Source of the DNA: Mucilaginibacter gotjawali
GTDB lineage: Bacteria; Bacteroidota; Bacteroidia; Sphingobacteriales; Sphingobacteriaceae
Assembly: GCF_002355435.1 (NCBI RefSeq)
Contig: NZ_AP017313.1
Location: forward strand, 4,464,001 to 4,528,000
DNA length: 64,000 nucleotides
Reading direction: 5' to 3'
Shown: piece by piece, positions 17,020 to 26,405 of the stretch
Numbering within the stretch: position 1 is the first letter of the stretch
Layout: every line of letters starts with the position of its first letter
Program-made: the position numbers and the translations under genes
Notes under the pieces: generated by a model
The model's database searches: none
Seen by the model: only the letters and a program-made list of their open reading frames with translations
Told to the model about the DNA's origin: nothing

Positions 17020-20000
17020 TTATCTAAGAATTGCTACAGAACCGGCTATGGGTTTTTTCCCGTTTTTCAGATCGATAACATAATAGTAAGTCCCGGCCGA
17101 TAGCTTTTTGCCATTAACGGTACCATCCCAGGCTTTGGGGTAGTTAACGGAGTTATAAACCAACGCACCATACCTGTTGTAAATGGAGATTGTACAACCT
17201 GGATATGACTGCAATGCGCTCACATTCCACACATCATTTATCCCGTCGCCATTAGGGGTAAAGGCGTTCGGAATAGTAACGATGCACTGACCAGGGGGGC
17301 TAAGGGCAATAGCTATGGCATTTGAGGTAACTGAAGGGTTTATGATGCATTTGCCTGTACTTAATAAAATACAGGTAACAACACTCCCATCTGCCAGGCT
17401 GGTTGTTGTAAATGCCGGCTGATCAGTTCCCACATTAAGCCCGTTAACCTGCCATTGGTATGATGGGTGTACATCCGGGCTAAATGCTATGGCATTAAAT
17501 GTGATTGCCGTTCCGGCACAAACAGGGCCATTTGCCGATGAAGTGATCTTTACAGATGTGGCTATGGGCGGATCCATAACAAAACTAACCGGGTTTGAAA
17601 CAGCAGTTGCGCTGGTAACACATACGGCATCGCTGGTTAATTTGCAAGTGATGATATCGCCATTGTTTAAACTGTAACTGGTAAATTGCGGTGTGCCGGC
17701 GCCTGCATTTTGCCCGTTAACCTGCCATTGATATTGAGGGTTTGTGCCGCCATTGGTTACGGTTGTTGTAAAAGTTACAGCGTTTCCCTGGCAATCGTCG
17801 GCCGAAGATGGTGAAATGGTAATGGCGGGCACAACTGCATCGGTTACGGTTAATGTTTGCCTTGCCTGCGACGTACCATCACTGGCGACTATATCCGCTA
17901 CCCCGGGGCCATTAATGTGCACCTTACCCGCAACAATGGTAGCCACTGCCTGGTTACTGCTGGTATAGGTAATGGGGCCGCCGCCTGTAGCGCCAGGGTC
18001 AAAATCGGCATCGCAAACAGTTTTCGCCGGTATTGGGTTAAACACAACCGAAATTTCCAGAATCTGTATATTAATAACAAAACTGCTGCTCCCACCTGTA
18101 TTATAAGCGGTAATGGTATAGTTTTCGGGCGGAGACGAGAAAGTGGGCGTGCCGCTGATTAAACCAGTTGTGGCATCGAAGACCAGGCCAGTTGGCAGCG
18201 ACTTATCGATGCCATAGCCGGTAATAGTAACTTTCCTTATCAGGTTATTGCCCTTATCAGCTACAAATAAAAAATTTCGTGTGGGATCAACCGCTAAACC
18301 CAAAGGGTGAAAGAAAGTAGCAGAAGAACCAACGCCATCATTATTGCCACCATAGCCGCCTTCTCCCGCAAGTGTTTTCACCAGCCCGGTAGCATCTACT
18401 TTCCTGATCCTGTTGTTATAGCTATCACTGATATAAATATTGCCAATGGGGTCAGCAGTTATTCCGTTCGGGCCAAAAAACAAAGCAGATGTTCCGCTAC
18501 CGTCAGCAAATCCTGGCCTGCCACTGCCTGCGATAACTTTTGGAAAGGAGGCGGGCATATTCAACTCAACCTGATCGGTATTACCAAAATAAAGATTGCC
18601 GTTTGCATCTGCCGCCATAAATGCCAGGCCGGCATCAAAAGTTACCGGGGGAGCGCCACCGTTTAACACCGCAAAAGTGCTTACTTGCCCGCTGGCATCT
18701 ATCTTTCTAATAGTGCTATTACCCCTGTCGGCAATATACATATTCCCGGACGGGTCAAACACAAGGCCTTCCGGGTTATAAAAGGTTGCAGTTGCCTTAG
18801 GCCCGTTATTTGTTCCCTGGCTGCCTGTTCCGGCAAAAGTGCTTACTACTGCTGTTGGGGTAATCTGCCTGATGATGTTATTCGTAAAGTCGCTTACATA
18901 TAAATTTTGACCGCCATCTATCGCCAGTTGGAATGGGTCATGAAATGTTGCAGTATTGCCGGGGCCGTTTATTTCGCCCGGGGTACCGGTTCCGGCAAAG
19001 GTGGAAACCAAGCCGGATGGGTCCATCTTCCGGATATCATTATTGATTGTTTCAGAAATAAATAAATTTCCTGCCCGGTCAAATACCAGGCCTGCAGGGC
19101 CGCCAAAGGTTGCTTTTGTACCCACCGCATTATGATTACCCAATGCGGAACTTCCGGCAACCGTTGTAACCTGCCCGTAAACATTGGCAGGCACTGCTCC
19201 CCCTGAATTAGTTGGAGACAAGGGCGATATCGCGTTATTCACATAATAGGTTTGGGGTGTTTGGTAAGTAATGTTTGGCGGCGCGGGCAGCGCGCCATTG
19301 TTTCCGTTTACCGTAATATTTACAACAGTGCTGCTATTTCCTGCAGCGTTAAAGGCCGTAATGGTATAATTGGTTGATGGAGACTGTACCGTGGGGGTGC
19401 CACTGATGATGCCTGTGGTAGCATCAAAAGTTAAACCGGCCGGCAATGCCTTATCAATTTTATAGCCCGTTACCGCTATTTTTCTGATAATGAAGGTACT
19501 TACATCACCCACATAAACATTACCCATATTATCCGCAACTATTGAGCCCGGGTAGCTGAAAGTGGCGTTTTGCGCAATTCCATCAATTGCACCACTTTGA
19601 CCGTTACCGGCCAGCGTTGAAACAAAACCCTGGGGAGAAATCTGCCGAACAACGTTATTTTTCTCATCAGCTACGTATAAAGTTCCATAAAAATCGGTGC
19701 TGATCCCGGTCGGGTGGTTAAAACTTGCGGCGGCTCCCTGCCCGTCATTTGCACCGGGCATGCCACTCCCGGCAAAAGTACTGACGTTGCCTGAAAGCGT
19801 GACCGCCCTGATCAGGTTGTTCCCGGCATCGGCCACAAACAAATTTTGCGAGTTATCAAATGTCAATGCGGTTGGGGCGTTAAAAGTTGCGTTGGCCCCG
19901 TCATTGGCCCCTGTTACCCCTGCAGTGCCCGCTAATGTAGATACATTACCATTTGGCGTGATCTTACGGATAAGGTTATTTCCCTGGTCGGCTACATAAA

Positions 20001-20682
20001 CATTGCCTGCATTATCCACGGCTACGCCGGTTGGCGAATTAAAGGTGGCATTAATTCCATTAGCAAACCCGGCAACATTAGCCTGCCCGGCCAGGGTAGA
20101 AACAGTTCCACCCGGCGTTATTTTCCTGATCAGATCGTTGAATGAATCGGCCACGTAAACATTTCCGTTTTTATCAACCGCTACCCCCTGCGGCAATTCA
20201 AATGTTGCAATGGTTGATGGGCCGTCTTTCGCACCGTACTTTCCGGGCAACCCCGCCAGCGTAGTTACAACGGCTGCAGTTGTTATTTTTCTGATCAGGT
20301 TATTGTTATAATCACCCACGTAAATATTGCCGTTTACATCAGCACCTAACCCCAATGGCGCCGAAAAACTTGCATTTGTTCCAGTATTGTTTACCAGTCC
20401 TGCTTTGCCTGTACCGGCAAAAGTGATCACCTGGCCATAGTGGTTCGGCGGTACTGCGCCGCCGGTATTTTTGGGCACTAATGGAATAATGGCTGCGTTT
20501 ACCTTATATGCCTGTGGTGTTTGATAGCTGATATTGGGGGCTGTTAAAAAGAAGTTTGGATTATTTACGGCATATCTGATTTCAGGATGGGGAATATACA
20601 GCGTTTGAGAAAAGGCAGTCCCCGCCTTAAAATAAAATAAGACAAATAGGAATACGCTAAGAACACGCTTATTGCTGTTCAT
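17020..20682 (-). CDS. NHL-repeat/Ig-like surface protein with CHU_C tail (type IX secretion)
   Basis: A 1220-residue exported protein. After a signal peptide (about 1-25) come two arrays of NHL-type beta-propeller repeats (about 80-400 and 500-820), each with the signature GVAVDxxGNVYVADxxNNLIRKI. Each array ends with a He_PIG-type Ig domain (AGLTFDATTGIISGTP). Ig-like domains with paired cysteines follow (about 920-1110). The last 90 residues form the CHU_C/gliding-motility C-terminal domain (TPNGDGINDVWNV, WDGTVNGKKLSAGTYYYVIDL), which directs export through the type IX system and anchoring at the surface. The role may be binding of a polysaccharide or a surface structure. It is not an enzyme as far as I can see. 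Confidence 0.9.
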   Translation of the reverse strand: MNSNKRVLSVFLFVLFYFKAGTAFSQTLYIPHPEIRYAVNNPNFFLTAPNISYQTPQAYKVNAAIIPLVPKNTGGAVPPNHYGQVITFAGTGKAGLVNNTGTNASFSAPLGLGADVNGNIYVGDYNNNLIRKITTAAVVTTLAGLPGKYGAKDGPSTIATFELPQGVAVDKNGNVYVADSFNDLIRKITPGGTVSTLAGQANVAGFANGINATFNSPTGVAVDNAGNVYVADQGNNLIRKITPNGNVSTLAGTAGVTGANDGANATFNAPTALTFDNSQNLFVADAGNNLIRAVTLSGNVSTFAGSGMPGANDGQGAAASFNHPTGISTDFYGTLYVADEKNNVVRQISPQGFVSTLAGNGQSGAIDGIAQNATFSYPGSIVADNMGNVYVGDVSTFIIRKIAVTGYKIDKALPAGLTFDATTGIISGTPTVQSPSTNYTITAFNAAGNSSTVVNITVNGNNGALPAPPNITYQTPQTYYVNNAISPLSPTNSGGAVPANVYGQVTTVAGSSALGNHNAVGTKATFGGPAGLVFDRAGNLFISETINNDIRKMDPSGLVSTFAGTGTPGEINGPGNTATFHDPFQLAIDGGQNLYVSDFTNNIIRQITPTAVVSTFAGTGSQGTNNGPKATATFYNPEGLVFDPSGNMYIADRGNSTIRKIDASGQVSTFAVLNGGAPPVTFDAGLAFMAADANGNLYFGNTDQVELNMPASFPKVIAGSGRPGFADGSGTSALFFGPNGITADPIGNIYISDSYNNRIRKVDATGLVKTLAGEGGYGGNNDGVGSSATFFHPLGLAVDPTRNFLFVADKGNNLIRKVTITGYGIDKSLPTGLVFDATTGLISGTPTFSSPPENYTITAYNTGGSSSFVINIQILEISVVFNPIPAKTVCDADFDPGATGGGPITYTSSNQAVATIVAGKVHINGPGVADIVASDGTSQARQTLTVTDAVVPAITISPSSADDCQGNAVTFTTTVTNGGTNPQYQWQVNGQNAGAGTPQFTSYSLNNGDIITCKLTSDAVCVTSATAVSNPVSFVMDPPIATSVKITSSANGPVCAGTAITFNAIAFSPDVHPSYQWQVNGLNVGTDQPAFTTTSLADGSVVTCILLSTGKCIINPSVTSNAIAIALSPPGQCIVTIPNAFTPNGDGINDVWNVSALQSYPGCTISIYNRYGALVYNSVNYPKAWDGTVNGKKLSAGTYYYVIDLKNGKKPIAGSVAILR

Positions 20683-20978
20683 ATACTGCTTTAGTAAACG
20701 AATTAAAGAAATGACGGTTTATTTAGCTCTCAAGACAAAGCTAATATAACTTATATATCAGCATTTTCAACGGCCGGGCAATACTATTTTAACCATTAAA
20801 AATCAAATTCCTTATTTACCAGGTTTAATAGAGTGATACGCAATAATAAATTTTGCGGTTGCCTGCGCCCGTTAAATTAGCGGAACCGTAGCCGGGCATC
20901 TTCACACACGTCCCGCTCCCGCGTTTTCTGGCACCTTAATTGCCTTAACAATTATACATTTAGATAAAATCAATTACT

Positions 20979-21116
20979 ATGAAAAAGCACTTGTTAAGAT
21001 TAATCGCCCTGCTGATATTTGCTTCAGCTATTTCCAGCTGTACTGTCGAATATCGTCAGCGCCACATGCACCATGATAATGGCCGTCGCGACAATGACCG
21101 TCATGATCACAATTAG
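20979..21116 (+). CDS. Small His/Asp-rich lipoprotein
   Basis: A 45-residue frame with a lipoprotein signal: a basic start (MKKHLLRLIALLIF) and a lipobox SAISSC, lipidation expected at Cys21. The mature part of 25 residues is rich in His, Arg and Asp (HMHHDNGRRDNDRHDHN). It would be attached to a membrane facing the periplasm and could bind metals, but no family is recognised. It is convergent with the GH16 gene, with a strong terminator between them. Its composition echoes the exported peptide at 5695-5841. Confidence 0.55.
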   Translation: MKKHLLRLIALLIFASAISSCTVEYRQRHMHHDNGRRDNDRHDHN

Positions 21117-21176
21117 CAGCAAGTCCAAAATTGAATTGTAAACAGTACAATCGATCGCGTATTTCCGAATAATCAC

Positions 21177-21222
21177 TATAATTAAAAAAGCTTCTGTCAA
21201 CGCAGGAGCTTTTTTAATTATA
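21177..21222. terminator. Bidirectional terminator between the small lipoprotein and GH16 genes
   Basis: A stem of about 20 bp (TATAATTAAAAAAGCTTCTG at 21177-21196, with one mismatch to its complement at 21203-21222) with a 6-base loop gives T tracts in both directions. It ends 7 bases from the GH16 stop codon. Confidence 0.8.
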
Positions 21223-21228
21223 ATAATA

Positions 21229-22095
21229 TCAATTTGCTTTTTTTGTCACCAGCACCCAATCAACCAATACTTTTGCCTGCCCGGCTTTTATGATATCAAC
21301 AGTCGACCGGGATATGCCAAAATATGGTTCCTTTATTCTGTTTACGCCATTTGGATAACCTCCGCCCAAAGCAAAATTAAGAATGATGAATTTAGCGTTG
21401 TCAAATGCATAACGACCATAATGTTCAACCTTAGCACGCGTTACTGAATACGTGACGATACCATCAACCTTAAAAACAAGGCTATTGGCCGACCAGTCTA
21501 CTGAGTAAACATGCCATTGGCTGACATCTGTGCCCTTTGGAAAAAAGTACCTGTATGTAAGCGGGGTGTTACCGAAATACTTTGGCCCATGGAGTGCATT
21601 GCTGAACCAGGTTGGATCGCCAACGGTTTCCATTATATCAATTTCGCCGCAGTCGGGCCATTCACCGTTCCCCAATGCCCAAAATGCCGGCCATAAACCA
21701 GCGCCGCCGGTCATTTTCATGCGGGCCGAGGCTGTACCGTAAGTAAACTCCATTTTATGCTGCGTATTGATTCTGCCTGATAAAAAATCGTATTTTTTAT
21801 TTTCATTACTGATATAACCGGGATGATAGATCGCTTTGATCAGCAATGCGCCGTTTTTGGCACCATCAGCTGCAGCTCCTTTTACCAGTGAAAGCGTACT
21901 TGCTGAATCAACGTAGGCCTGCTGCTCCTCGTTTACTGTATTGCCGGTAATCTCAACATTCCATTTTGTACGATCGAGCGTGTTTTCATTGAAATCTTCA
22001 AAAAAAACAGTATCGGTTTTAGTATTGCTTTGCTGTGCTTTAGCTATGTTAAATATCAAAACACAAGCTATCGCGGTGAGACGGAGAATTTTCAT
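21229..22095 (-). CDS. GH16-family glycoside hydrolase (beta-glucanase-like)
   Basis: A 288-residue exported enzyme with a signal peptide (about 1-20, cleavage after AKA). The GH16 catalytic signature is EIDIME, with nucleophile Glu151, Asp153 and acid/base Glu156. Aromatic subsites are visible in AGLWPAFWALG and SQWHVYSVDWS. GH16 enzymes cut beta-1,3/1,4-glucans, laminarin, agarose or carrageenan by a retaining mechanism. The motif without a bulge (E-I-D-I-M-E) fits laminarinase or lichenase types, but the substrate is not fixed. It is a single gene and no polysaccharide-binding module is attached. Confidence 0.9.
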   Translation of the reverse strand: MKILRLTAIACVLIFNIAKAQQSNTKTDTVFFEDFNENTLDRTKWNVEITGNTVNEEQQAYVDSASTLSLVKGAAADGAKNGALLIKAIYHPGYISNENKKYDFLSGRINTQHKMEFTYGTASARMKMTGGAGLWPAFWALGNGEWPDCGEIDIMETVGDPTWFSNALHGPKYFGNTPLTYRYFFPKGTDVSQWHVYSVDWSANSLVFKVDGIVTYSVTRAKVEHYGRYAFDNAKFIILNFALGGGYPNGVNRIKEPYFGISRSTVDIIKAGQAKVLVDWVLVTKKAN

Positions 22096-22218
22096 GAAAA
22101 TTTATAATTGGTAACTTAAAATAGAATATGTAAACATAAATATTTTAGTTTGCGTCAACGAAGTTTTTTTAAAACGATATCTAATCACCATATTTCAACA
22201 CGTACCCTGCAATCTGCA

Positions 22219-22246
22219 AAATAGTCGGTAACCTAACCGGCTATTC
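22219..22246. promoter_or_regulatory. Imperfect dyad upstream of the ABC exporter operon
   Basis: AAATAGTCGGT and ACCGGCTATT form an inverted repeat about 37 bases before the ATPase start. It could be an operator or just a short hairpin. Evidence is the symmetry only. Confidence 0.25.
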
Positions 22247-22282
22247 AGCATCTAACCATTAATCATCATCACAATTATTGAA

Positions 22283-23149
22283 ATGAAACTCAGCATAAAC
22301 AATATATCCAAACGGTACAATAAGGAAAAGTATGGCCTGAAAGACTATACATTAACCATTGAAAATGGCATCCTGGGCTTATTGGGACCTAATGGCGCAG
22401 GCAAATCAACTTTAATGAAGATTATTGCCACCATCAGCCAGCCAACCAACGGCACCATTGAATTAGATGGCCATGATATCCAAAAAGATCCGGATTTTAT
22501 CCGCAAAATGCTTGGTTACCTGCCGCAGGATTTCGGCGTTTATGCCAACCTGAATGCCTACGAGTTTTTAGAATACATTGCCGCCATGAAAGGTGTTGGC
22601 GGCCCCGGATTACGAAAGCGGATTGAAGCATTGCTGGAAGGTGTAAACTTAATTGAAAGTGCCCGGCTACCAATAGGCGCCTACTCAGGGGGAATGAAAC
22701 AGCGCATCGGTATTGCACAGGCTTTACTTAACGACCCTAAAATTTTAATTTTTGATGAACCGACTGTAGGCCTTGATCCTGAAGAGCGGATGCGTTTCAG
22801 AAATCTGATAGCTGACCTGGCGCAAAACAGCATTATTATTTTATCATCACACATTGTATCGGACATTGAAACCATTGCGGATGAGGTAGCCATTATGCAG
22901 TCAGGCATACTCATCGCCAGGGGAACACAGCATGAAGTGATCAAACTGGTGGAAGATAAAGTGTTTGAAACGCTGCTTGACAACGCAGAATTGAGCGATT
23001 TTAAAGCAAAAAACCTGGTAGTGAATACCAGCCGCCAAAAAGATAAAGTTTGGGTGAGATACATCAGCAACGATGCTGCCAGCGGATCAAAACCGACCCC
23101 TGCCTCGCTTGAGGATGCCTACCTTTTTATAACCCATAAAAACAATTAA
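22283..23149 (+). CDS. ABC transporter ATP-binding protein
   Basis: A 288-residue nucleotide-binding subunit. The Walker A loop GPNGAGKST is at about 35-43, the Q-loop in YLPQDFGVYANL, the signature YSGGMKQRIGIAQAL near 133, Walker B ILIFDEPTVGLDP, and the switch histidine in LSSHIVSD. A C-terminal extension of about 70 residues follows the ABC core, as in CcmA/NatA-type exporters. It powers export with the membrane protein encoded one base downstream. The pair has the same design as multidrug, lantibiotic or copper-maturation (NosF-like) exporters. The cargo is unknown. Confidence 0.9.
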   Translation: MKLSINNISKRYNKEKYGLKDYTLTIENGILGLLGPNGAGKSTLMKIIATISQPTNGTIELDGHDIQKDPDFIRKMLGYLPQDFGVYANLNAYEFLEYIAAMKGVGGPGLRKRIEALLEGVNLIESARLPIGAYSGGMKQRIGIAQALLNDPKILIFDEPTVGLDPEERMRFRNLIADLAQNSIIILSSHIVSDIETIADEVAIMQSGILIARGTQHEVIKLVEDKVFETLLDNAELSDFKAKNLVVNTSRQKDKVWVRYISNDAASGSKPTPASLEDAYLFITHKNN

Positions 23150-23150
23150 C

Positions 23151-24701
23151 ATGGACGCCTTTTATAAGATCGTTATTTCCGATTATAAACAGCGTACCCG
23201 TAGCTACGCCTTTTTGGTTACACTTGCCATCAGCTTATATTTTGCCTATGCTTTTTTGCCCGCCGCTAACGCCGCATACACTACGGTACGCATAGGAAAC
23301 TACACCGGCGTTCAAAATGCCGCATGGATAGGTTATGTAACCGCCATGATGACCAGCGTATTTTTGGCGATGACCGGGTTTTACCTGGTAAACAGCGGGA
23401 TAAAAAAAGATATAGATACCGGTGTGGGAGAAATTGTGGCTACTACCCCCATCAGCAATTTCAATTACCTTTTTGCCAAGGCATGCAGCAATTTTTTGGT
23501 ATTGCTGAGTATTACAGGCTGTGTGTTTGCAATGAGCATAGCACTGTTTTTTATACGATCAGCAGGATACCCGTTTGACCTGTCTCAGTTGATGTTGCCA
23601 TACCTGCTCGTTACGTTACCAACCATATGCTTTGTTGCTGCTTTAGCCGTAGCCGGCGAGGTGTTTTTACACAGGTATACCATATTGATGAACATTGGTT
23701 ACTTTTTCTTTTTCTGTGCCATGGGATCATTACAGGCCAGCACCACAGGTTCATTTGATCTTTTTGGCAATAAACCTGTTACCACTGCCATGCAGGCATC
23801 TGTAGCGCGCCATTCCGGGGAAACCAACCTGGCTTTATCCATGGGTTTTAATTTCAGCGATAAAAGGGACTTTCACTCTTTTATTTTTAACGGGGTTGAC
23901 TGGACGATTACCGGCATTTTGAGCCGGCTGCTATGGATAGGCCTTGGACTGCTAATCATATTTATTTCGGCAAAATTCTTCCATCGTTTTGATATCAAAC
24001 AAAAAGTAAAAACGAAAAAGAAATCAAGATCAGCCGAAGTAATTTTACACGCACAACCACTGCATGACATCAAACTTTCAGAACTGCCGCCGGTTACGCC
24101 GGCATATGGTATTATGCCATTTGTAAAAACAGAGCTGTTAATGCTTTACCGCAAAGGCCCCCGATGGCTTTGGATCATCAATATCGGCGGCATGATAGCA
24201 TTGTCATTTGCACCTCTGGTCGTTGCTCACCAAATGATCCTGCCCTGTCTTTGGTTTTTGCAGGTTGCACGATGGTCAGACCTGGCTACCAAAGAGAAAA
24301 CCAACCGCATCCACTATTTTACATATGCATCCTACAAGCCATTAACCCGTTTATTGCCCGCGCAAATGATGGCAGGTATCATCATCGCAATGGCTTTAGC
24401 CTCGCCCCTGGTAATCAGGTACCTTTTGTTATTGCAATTTTTGCCTGTATTCAACATCATCATGGGAAGTATATTCATTGTTCTTTTTGCTGTTGCTGTA
24501 GGGATTTTAAGCGGCGGTAAAAAGCTGTTCGAAATAATATTTTTCCTTTTCACCTATTTAAACGTCGAAAAAGTGCCTTTTACGGATTATTTTGGGGGGA
24601 TAAATCACGGCATGAATTATATAGCGCTGATAAGCGGATTAATTGTGCTTTTAGCTTTTACCAGTTTTACGCTGAGAAAGTTGGAGATCAGCAGGGTTTA
24701 A
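23151..24701 (+). CDS. ABC-2-type transporter permease
   Basis: A 516-residue integral membrane protein with about 10-12 hydrophobic helices (among them about 22-42, 62-82, 110-132, 143-167, 175-195, 260-280, 345-365, 400-425, 432-450 and 485-505). A basic cytoplasmic loop (KTKKKSRSAE) lies near 285-295. It starts one base after the stop codon of the ATPase gene, so the two form one exporter operon. In related Bacteroidota loci such a permease is sometimes fused to an M1-type peptidase; this one is not. It ends before a hairpin. Confidence 0.85.
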   Translation: MDAFYKIVISDYKQRTRSYAFLVTLAISLYFAYAFLPAANAAYTTVRIGNYTGVQNAAWIGYVTAMMTSVFLAMTGFYLVNSGIKKDIDTGVGEIVATTPISNFNYLFAKACSNFLVLLSITGCVFAMSIALFFIRSAGYPFDLSQLMLPYLLVTLPTICFVAALAVAGEVFLHRYTILMNIGYFFFFCAMGSLQASTTGSFDLFGNKPVTTAMQASVARHSGETNLALSMGFNFSDKRDFHSFIFNGVDWTITGILSRLLWIGLGLLIIFISAKFFHRFDIKQKVKTKKKSRSAEVILHAQPLHDIKLSELPPVTPAYGIMPFVKTELLMLYRKGPRWLWIINIGGMIALSFAPLVVAHQMILPCLWFLQVARWSDLATKEKTNRIHYFTYASYKPLTRLLPAQMMAGIIIAMALASPLVIRYLLLLQFLPVFNIIMGSIFIVLFAVAVGILSGGKKLFEIIFFLFTYLNVEKVPFTDYFGGINHGMNYIALISGLIVLLAFTSFTLRKLEISRV

Positions 24702-24733
24702 ATAAAGCTTTGTACCAGGATAGCTTAAAACAG

Positions 24734-24775
24734 AAACAGCTTCGTCAAGCTGTTAAAGCGTTGACGAAGCTGTTT
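24734..24775. terminator. Perfect 15-bp hairpin between convergent genes
   Basis: AAACAGCTTCGTCAA (24734-24748) pairs perfectly with 24761-24775 across a 12-base loop. It sits between the ABC permease (plus) and a lipoprotein gene (minus). No strong T tract follows on either side, so termination would depend on the stem. Confidence 0.6.
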
Positions 24776-24797
24776 GCATAAAATCGCATTGAGTTTA

Positions 24798-25256
24798 TCA
24801 CTTCACTTTTATATACTTTTCAATAATTGTTCTGTTGATATTTTCCTTTTCCACTTTTTCCTGGCCGGTTTGAATCAACGTATCGTTTTTAAAAGTGATG
24901 GTAAAATCAAATGACTTACCCTCCCAGTTTTTATCGCTGTAGAAATCGAGGTGCTCGGTATATTTATTACCCAACAGTGTGTAGGCGCCGCCCCCTGCAT
25001 CAAAATGATTGGTTGAATCTTTTGGCGTATTTAATTTATGTGTGAAAAAAGCGAAGTGGGTATCATTACGGATCTTTAAAAATTGCTGATTTTTTGTATA
25101 ATCAGTAACAACGCTTACACCCTTAGTAATGGTTGTACCGGTAATTAATTGCCAGGTACCTTTTATATCCATAGATTGGTCATCAGCTTTTTTGCTATTG
25201 TTGCAGGAAAATAAAAAAGTCGCAGCTATTGCGATGGAGAATAGTTTAAGTTTCAT
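24798..25256 (-). CDS. Lipocalin-like lipoprotein
   Basis: A 152-residue lipoprotein: signal MKLKLFSIAIAATFLF with the lipobox cysteine in FSCNNS. The mature domain starts DIKGTWQLITGT, the usual opening of DUF4488/lipocalin-like proteins of Bacteroidota, and continues as alternating strands (HFAFFTHKL, EHLDFYSDKN, SFDFTITFKNDTLIQTG) ending in IIEKYIKVK. It is likely a small beta-barrel facing the periplasm that binds a hydrophobic ligand (family knowledge, not shown here). It follows the Nif3-like gene on the same strand after a 69-base gap. Confidence 0.75.
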   Translation of the reverse strand: MKLKLFSIAIAATFLFSCNNSKKADDQSMDIKGTWQLITGTTITKGVSVVTDYTKNQQFLKIRNDTHFAFFTHKLNTPKDSTNHFDAGGGAYTLLGNKYTEHLDFYSDKNWEGKSFDFTITFKNDTLIQTGQEKVEKENINRTIIEKYIKVK

Positions 25257-25325
25257 TTTTAAGCTTTTGTGAGATACTTTATTTGGTTATTTAGTTGATT
25301 AGCTTGTAAATTAAATTATTTTGCG

Positions 25326-26261
25326 CTACATATAAGTAAGTGAATGCCCGCTGGGTACATGTGTTGCCTTAACGCCCGGAACGTTCTTTTTAAGCCAATT
25401 AAGCATATACTCCGAACCTGGCTCTTCACTCGCAATATGTCCCAAAACAACTAATGCTATGTTGTCACCTTTCGCCAGGGCATCGCGTACATACTCGGCT
25501 GTTTCCCATTCAGACAATTCGCCCACCATCAAAACATCAGGTTTATATTTCTCTATCCCTTCAATATGAGTTACACGGCCAGCTGCCCCGGGGTACAGCA
25601 GCACCCGGCGGCATTTCTGCAAAGGGTCGCCAATGTATCTTACTTTTTCAATATTTAGCTTAGCTTTTGTATGACGGATCAGGTCCTTTAACGGCCCGGA
25701 AGGCACGTTAACCAGATTTGGTAAATCTTTATCGGCATATTGTTGCCATCCCAATTGATCAAGCACACCCATGGTAACGCCATCGGGCACCAGCCGGTGA
25801 ATATAGTCATGGTTTCGCCATACGGCTATGTTATGTTCTTTTAAAAGATTGGCCTTATAGCGATAAACATTATCGTCCTGCAGCCAGTCTGTCTTATCCT
25901 CATGGTTATAAAACGTAGGCTCATGGGCGATGATAAAATTCGCGCCCAGGTCAATCGCGTTACGGATAACGGCGATGGTGGCAAACATGGTGGTCACAAT
26001 GCCGGTTACTTTGGTATCAGCGCTGCCAGACTTTAGCGTATCCACGGTTTCGGCCATCGCGCCGCCGGGCACATCTTTTATAAACAGGTCCATGATCTGT
26101 TTTACCGTGTAGGTTTCCTCCTTCTTTACCGGCTCCGCAGCCAGGCTCATTAGCGGCGAAGACAATACTATACCGGCCCCAACTGCGGTTGAAACATTAT
26201 AGATGAATTTTCTGCGGGTATAGCCGGCTAAAATCCCGGTTTGGTCTGGTCCTGGTTCCAT
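25326..26261 (-). CDS. Nif3-like protein with Tat-type export signal
   Basis: A 311-residue protein of the NIF3/YbgI family, which normally forms hexamers holding two metal ions per subunit. The metal-site region is clear: GIVTTMFATIAVIRNAIDLGANFIIAHEPTFY, later HDYIHRLVPDGV, and a C-terminal VLGHIASEEPGSEYM. Unusually for the family, the N-terminus has a twin-arginine-like motif (YTRRKFIYN) followed by a hydrophobic stretch and an AxA-like site (SLAAEP), which predicts export by the Tat route. Tat export would let a metal-loaded, folded protein reach the periplasm. The enzymatic reaction of NIF3 proteins is unknown. A gene with an L-arabinose/fucose-isomerase fold lies upstream on the same strand. 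Confidence 0.8.
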   Translation of the reverse strand: MEPGPDQTGILAGYTRRKFIYNVSTAVGAGIVLSSPLMSLAAEPVKKEETYTVKQIMDLFIKDVPGGAMAETVDTLKSGSADTKVTGIVTTMFATIAVIRNAIDLGANFIIAHEPTFYNHEDKTDWLQDDNVYRYKANLLKEHNIAVWRNHDYIHRLVPDGVTMGVLDQLGWQQYADKDLPNLVNVPSGPLKDLIRHTKAKLNIEKVRYIGDPLQKCRRVLLYPGAAGRVTHIEGIEKYKPDVLMVGELSEWETAEYVRDALAKGDNIALVVLGHIASEEPGSEYMLNWLKKNVPGVKATHVPSGHSLTYM

Positions 26262-26405
26262 TGTTGGTCAGTTTTAGTTCTTTATTTAAAAGGAAAATAT
26301 TTAAAGTTAAGCAATTTACATTCGTGCATTACAAGCGTCTTTTATATTTCTAAAAAATAAACGCCACAACGCCTATCAATAGCATCTGCCTTTACAGGCT
26401 TATTA

